A stretch of 7,038 bases of DNA from Deltaproteobacteria bacterium (GTDB lineage Bacteria > Desulfobacterota > GWC2-55-46 > JAUVFY01): assembly GCA_030594025.1 (NCBI GenBank), contig JAUVFY010000064.1:1-7038 (forward strand), given 5' to 3'. Made by a program: the position numbers and the translations under genes. Position 1 is the first letter of the stretch. Every line of letters begins with the position of its first letter. The notes under the pieces were generated by a model. It was given only the letters and a program-made list of their open reading frames with translations. It was not told the origin of the DNA and did not search any database. Positions 5,622 to 7,038 of this stretch are shown piece after piece.

Positions 5622-6761
5622 TTACTGGTTTTTGAACTGTTTGCTCAAGGTTATGCCCTGGTACTGGTACGAGGAGCCTATCTTCGGCCCGTATACCTTT
5701 TCCGGGACCTCCATCATCTTCTCGAAAAAGAGCTTACAGAAGGTCTGCCCGTGGGCTATCATGAAAGGCACGTCGTGGGCCCGGACCTCGAGGACCGCCT
5801 TTGTGCCTTTGACTTTGCCATCGGCACCGTAGCCGAAACCGGGGTCGAAAAACCCTGCGTAATGGGTCCTCAACTCCCCGCTTCCCGCCTCGTACGGGAC
5901 CATCTCGGAGGTGTATTGGGGCGGTACCCTTATCTTCTCCTTGGAACAAAGTATGTAGAACTCCTCTGGCTCGAGTATCAAGGTGCGTTTGGGGTTTTTA
6001 TAGATGGGCTCCCAGAAGTCATCGATATTATAATAGTTCCTCTTTGTCAAATCAACGACATGGCTGTTTTTCTTGGCCTTGTAGCCTATTATGCCTTTGC
6101 GGTCCCCTTTTAAATCAGCGCTCATGAAGATACCGTTGTCGATTTTGACAAGGCCGTGCGGGACATGGCCGGCCCCGTCGTACAGTAGCTCTACCTCCCT
6201 GTTGAGTTTTTTAAGACGTGAGTCGGAAAGGACCGTGGCGCCCTTTCTCAGGCGGAGCTGGACGAGGCTCAACCCTGCTTTTACATTTATCGTAAAGGAC
6301 CTGGGCATTACCTCCAGGAAGAGCCCCCCTGTATAGCCCGCCGGGACCTCGTCGAAGCGTGGGTTCCGGTCGGTTATAATCCTCGTGAAGATATCGAGCC
6401 GGCCGGTTGTGGATTTGGGGTTCGCCTTGCCCCCGACGTTGGCCGGAAGTTTCAGCTCTTCCATAAGGGGAATCAAATATACGCCGCCCCTCTCGAGTAT
6501 GCCCCCTCGGGCGATATCCAGTTCGTACATTACGAGGTCTGAGCCGTATATGTCGGGCATATGGAGTTTTTTTATGACCTCGTTACCCTCCGGGAGGAAG
6601 CTGGAAACAAGCCTGTAGGCCCTCTCTCCCAGGCGCAGGTCAATGCTCGCGGGCTGGATATGGCCCTCATCGATGGGAACTTTAGAGGTGATTATACCCT
6701 CTTCGATCGCCTTTTTAAGCTCCTGGCAGCTTAAGACCCCGCTTTTTCTCTTCGCAGACAC
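5622..6761 (-). CDS. Double-domain dCTP deaminase-like protein (Dcd/dUTPase superfamily, PF06559-like)
   Basis: The 379-residue product resembles the long '2'-deoxycytidine 5'-triphosphate deaminase' family, in which two dUTPase/Dcd folds are fused. It would convert dCTP to dUTP for dTMP synthesis in the cytoplasm. The N-half has GHIQPASIDLRLG (33-45), GGKANPKSTTGRLD (110-123) and GGLFLEV with E150. The C-half repeats the plan: ILEPEEFYIL (262-271), GSGELRTHYAGFFDPGFG (293-310), VLEV with E325, HGQTFCKLFFEKM and SSYQYQG (363-369). E150 and E325 lie where classical Dcd has its catalytic Glu (VLEF motif). The start is GTG: an in-frame TGA lies nine codons upstream with no other start between, and GGGGGA sits about 6 nt ahead. 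It heads the minus-strand run, 39 bp before ftsK. Family assignment is firm; the exact reaction (deaminase, or also dUTPase) is not settled by sequence. Confidence 0.87.
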   Translation of the reverse strand: MSAKRKSGVLSCQELKKAIEEGIITSKVPIDEGHIQPASIDLRLGERAYRLVSSFLPEGNEVIKKLHMPDIYGSDLVMYELDIARGGILERGGVYLIPLMEELKLPANVGGKANPKSTTGRLDIFTRIITDRNPRFDEVPAGYTGGLFLEVMPRSFTINVKAGLSLVQLRLRKGATVLSDSRLKKLNREVELLYDGAGHVPHGLVKIDNGIFMSADLKGDRKGIIGYKAKKNSHVVDLTKRNYYNIDDFWEPIYKNPKRTLILEPEEFYILCSKEKIRVPPQYTSEMVPYEAGSGELRTHYAGFFDPGFGYGADGKVKGTKAVLEVRAHDVPFMIAHGQTFCKLFFEKMMEVPEKVYGPKIGSSYQYQGITLSKQFKNQ

Positions 6762-6764
6762 CGT

Positions 6765-6778
6765 GGTTCCCCCGAACC
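6765..6778 (-). promoter_or_regulatory. Hairpin with the dCTP-deaminase ribosome binding site in its loop
   Basis: On the minus strand GGTTC-GGGG-GAACC is a perfect 5 bp stem with a GGGG loop, ending 3 nt before the GTG start at 6761. The G-rich Shine-Dalgarno sequence (GGGGGA) spans the loop and the first stem bases. Folding would partly occlude the ribosome site, so it could tune translation. On the plus strand the same dyad is followed by C and seven Ts (6780-6786), giving it the look of a short terminator too. Confidence 0.35.
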
Positions 6779-6789
6779 CTTTTTTTCAA

Positions 6790-6817
6790 TTGGCATGGAT
6801 TTTATGCCCGATATAAT
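6790..6817 (+). promoter_or_regulatory. Candidate upstream sigma-70 promoter for the UbiA-family gene
   Basis: TTGGCA (6790-6795, 5 of 6 to consensus), a 16-nt spacer and a perfect TATAAT (6812-6817) form a strong-looking promoter. Transcription would begin near 6824, leaving a leader of about 97 nt to the ATG at 6921. The leader is AT-rich at its 5' end, and I see no recognised riboswitch or leader peptide. Confidence 0.5.
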
Positions 6818-6871
6818 ACCAAAAAAACGAATCCAAAAGAAAGATTTTTATTTAGTCGGGAGGGGCGGATA

Positions 6872-6880
6872 TGGTAGAAT
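6872..6880 (+). promoter_or_regulatory. Candidate extended -10 promoter for the UbiA-family gene
   Basis: TGGTAGAAT provides a TG extension followed by -10 hexamer TAGAAT (6875-6880, 5 of 6). No good -35 lies 16-18 nt upstream (TTAGTC at 6852-6857 is poor), as expected for an extended -10 promoter. A start near 6887 would give a leader of about 34 nt. It competes with, or adds to, the consensus-like promoter at 6790-6817. Confidence 0.45.
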
Positions 6881-6920
6881 ACGGCGTGCCTTTTCGCCAG
6901 AACCCGGGAGGTTAAAAGTC

Positions 6921-7038
6921 ATGTTCTCGACCAGGATATATCTCATAATAGAAGCCATGAGGCCCCCTCAGTGGATGAAGAACAGCCTCATCTTCGTCGC
7001 CATTATATTTTCAAAGAACCTCCTCGTGCCAGAGGCGA
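6921..7038 (+). CDS. UbiA-family prenyltransferase, N-terminal part (runs off window)
   Basis: Only 39 codons are present, with no stop before the edge. The product begins MFSTRIYLIIEAMRPPQWMK and continues through NSLIFVAIIFSKNLL. The RPxQWxKNxLIFxxxIFS signature (residues 14-31) is typical of the start of UbiA prenyltransferases. It is closest to the decaprenyl-phosphate phosphoribosyltransferase-like branch (RPKQWxKN), membrane enzymes that join a polyprenyl chain or phosphate to an acceptor. The first membrane helix would begin around residue 22. The start is supported by GGGAGG (6906-6911) with 9 nt to the ATG; the in-frame ATG at residue 13 has no comparable site. It is divergent from the dCTP-deaminase run. 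The subfamily and substrate cannot be fixed from this fragment. Confidence 0.75.
   Translation, partial: MFSTRIYLIIEAMRPPQWMKNSLIFVAIIFSKNLLVPEA

Noticed and set aside
6765..6786. Plus-strand intrinsic terminator (hairpin plus seven Ts)
   Set aside because: The stem is only 5 bp and no plus-strand gene lies upstream. It was kept as a ribosome-site hairpin with the terminator option noted.
1..7038. CRISPR arrays, insertion sequences, toxin-antitoxin or defence genes
   Set aside because: No spaced direct repeats, transposase motifs or paired small genes were seen. The interior is contiguous housekeeping coding sequence.

Overview
The window comes from a Gram-negative bacterium with moderately high GC. 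The evidence is a periplasmic lipoprotein carrier (LolA), an FtsK DNA translocase, strong GGAG-type ribosome binding sites and sigma-70-like promoters. The gene set and protein flavour recall Desulfobacterota or Nitrospirota-like lineages. That placement is inference; no marker here fixes the phylum.

Left edge (1-429): the C-terminal catalytic part of a tyrosine recombinase (integrase) reads rightwards and stops 14 bp from the 3' end of a complete tRNA-Asn(GTT) on the minus strand. This is the classic layout of one end of an integrative element inserted at a tRNA 3' end, with the element lying to the left, outside the window. The integrase tail carries helically phased GTCAC pentamers and a dyad that could serve as the tRNA terminator.

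Middle (504-6761, all minus strand, transcribed right to left): a compact housekeeping run of six genes. First comes a double-domain dCTP deaminase-like protein (379 aa, GTG start), then ftsK (708 aa), lolA (213 aa) and yajQ (162 aa). A 96 bp gap that could hold a weak promoter follows, then prmA (301 aa) and rsmE (265 aa). ftsK/lolA share one base (TGATG) and prmA/rsmE share four (ATGA), so both pairs look translationally coupled. ftsK next to lolA is a familiar order, also seen in E. coli. Together these genes cover pyrimidine deoxynucleotide supply, chromosome segregation at division, outer-membrane lipoprotein transport, a YajQ nucleotide or nucleic-acid binding protein, and methylation of ribosomal protein L11 and 16S rRNA. 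The tRNA follows rsmE and appears to have its own promoter overlapping the rsmE stop.

Right edge (6762-7038): a divergent intergenic region with two plausible plus-strand promoters leads into the first 39 codons of a UbiA-family prenyltransferase, which runs off the window.

I see no CRISPR array, insertion sequence, toxin-antitoxin pair, defence island or clearly new system. The most distinctive parts are the integrase/tRNA junction and the duplicated dCTP deaminase with its hairpin over the ribosome binding site.
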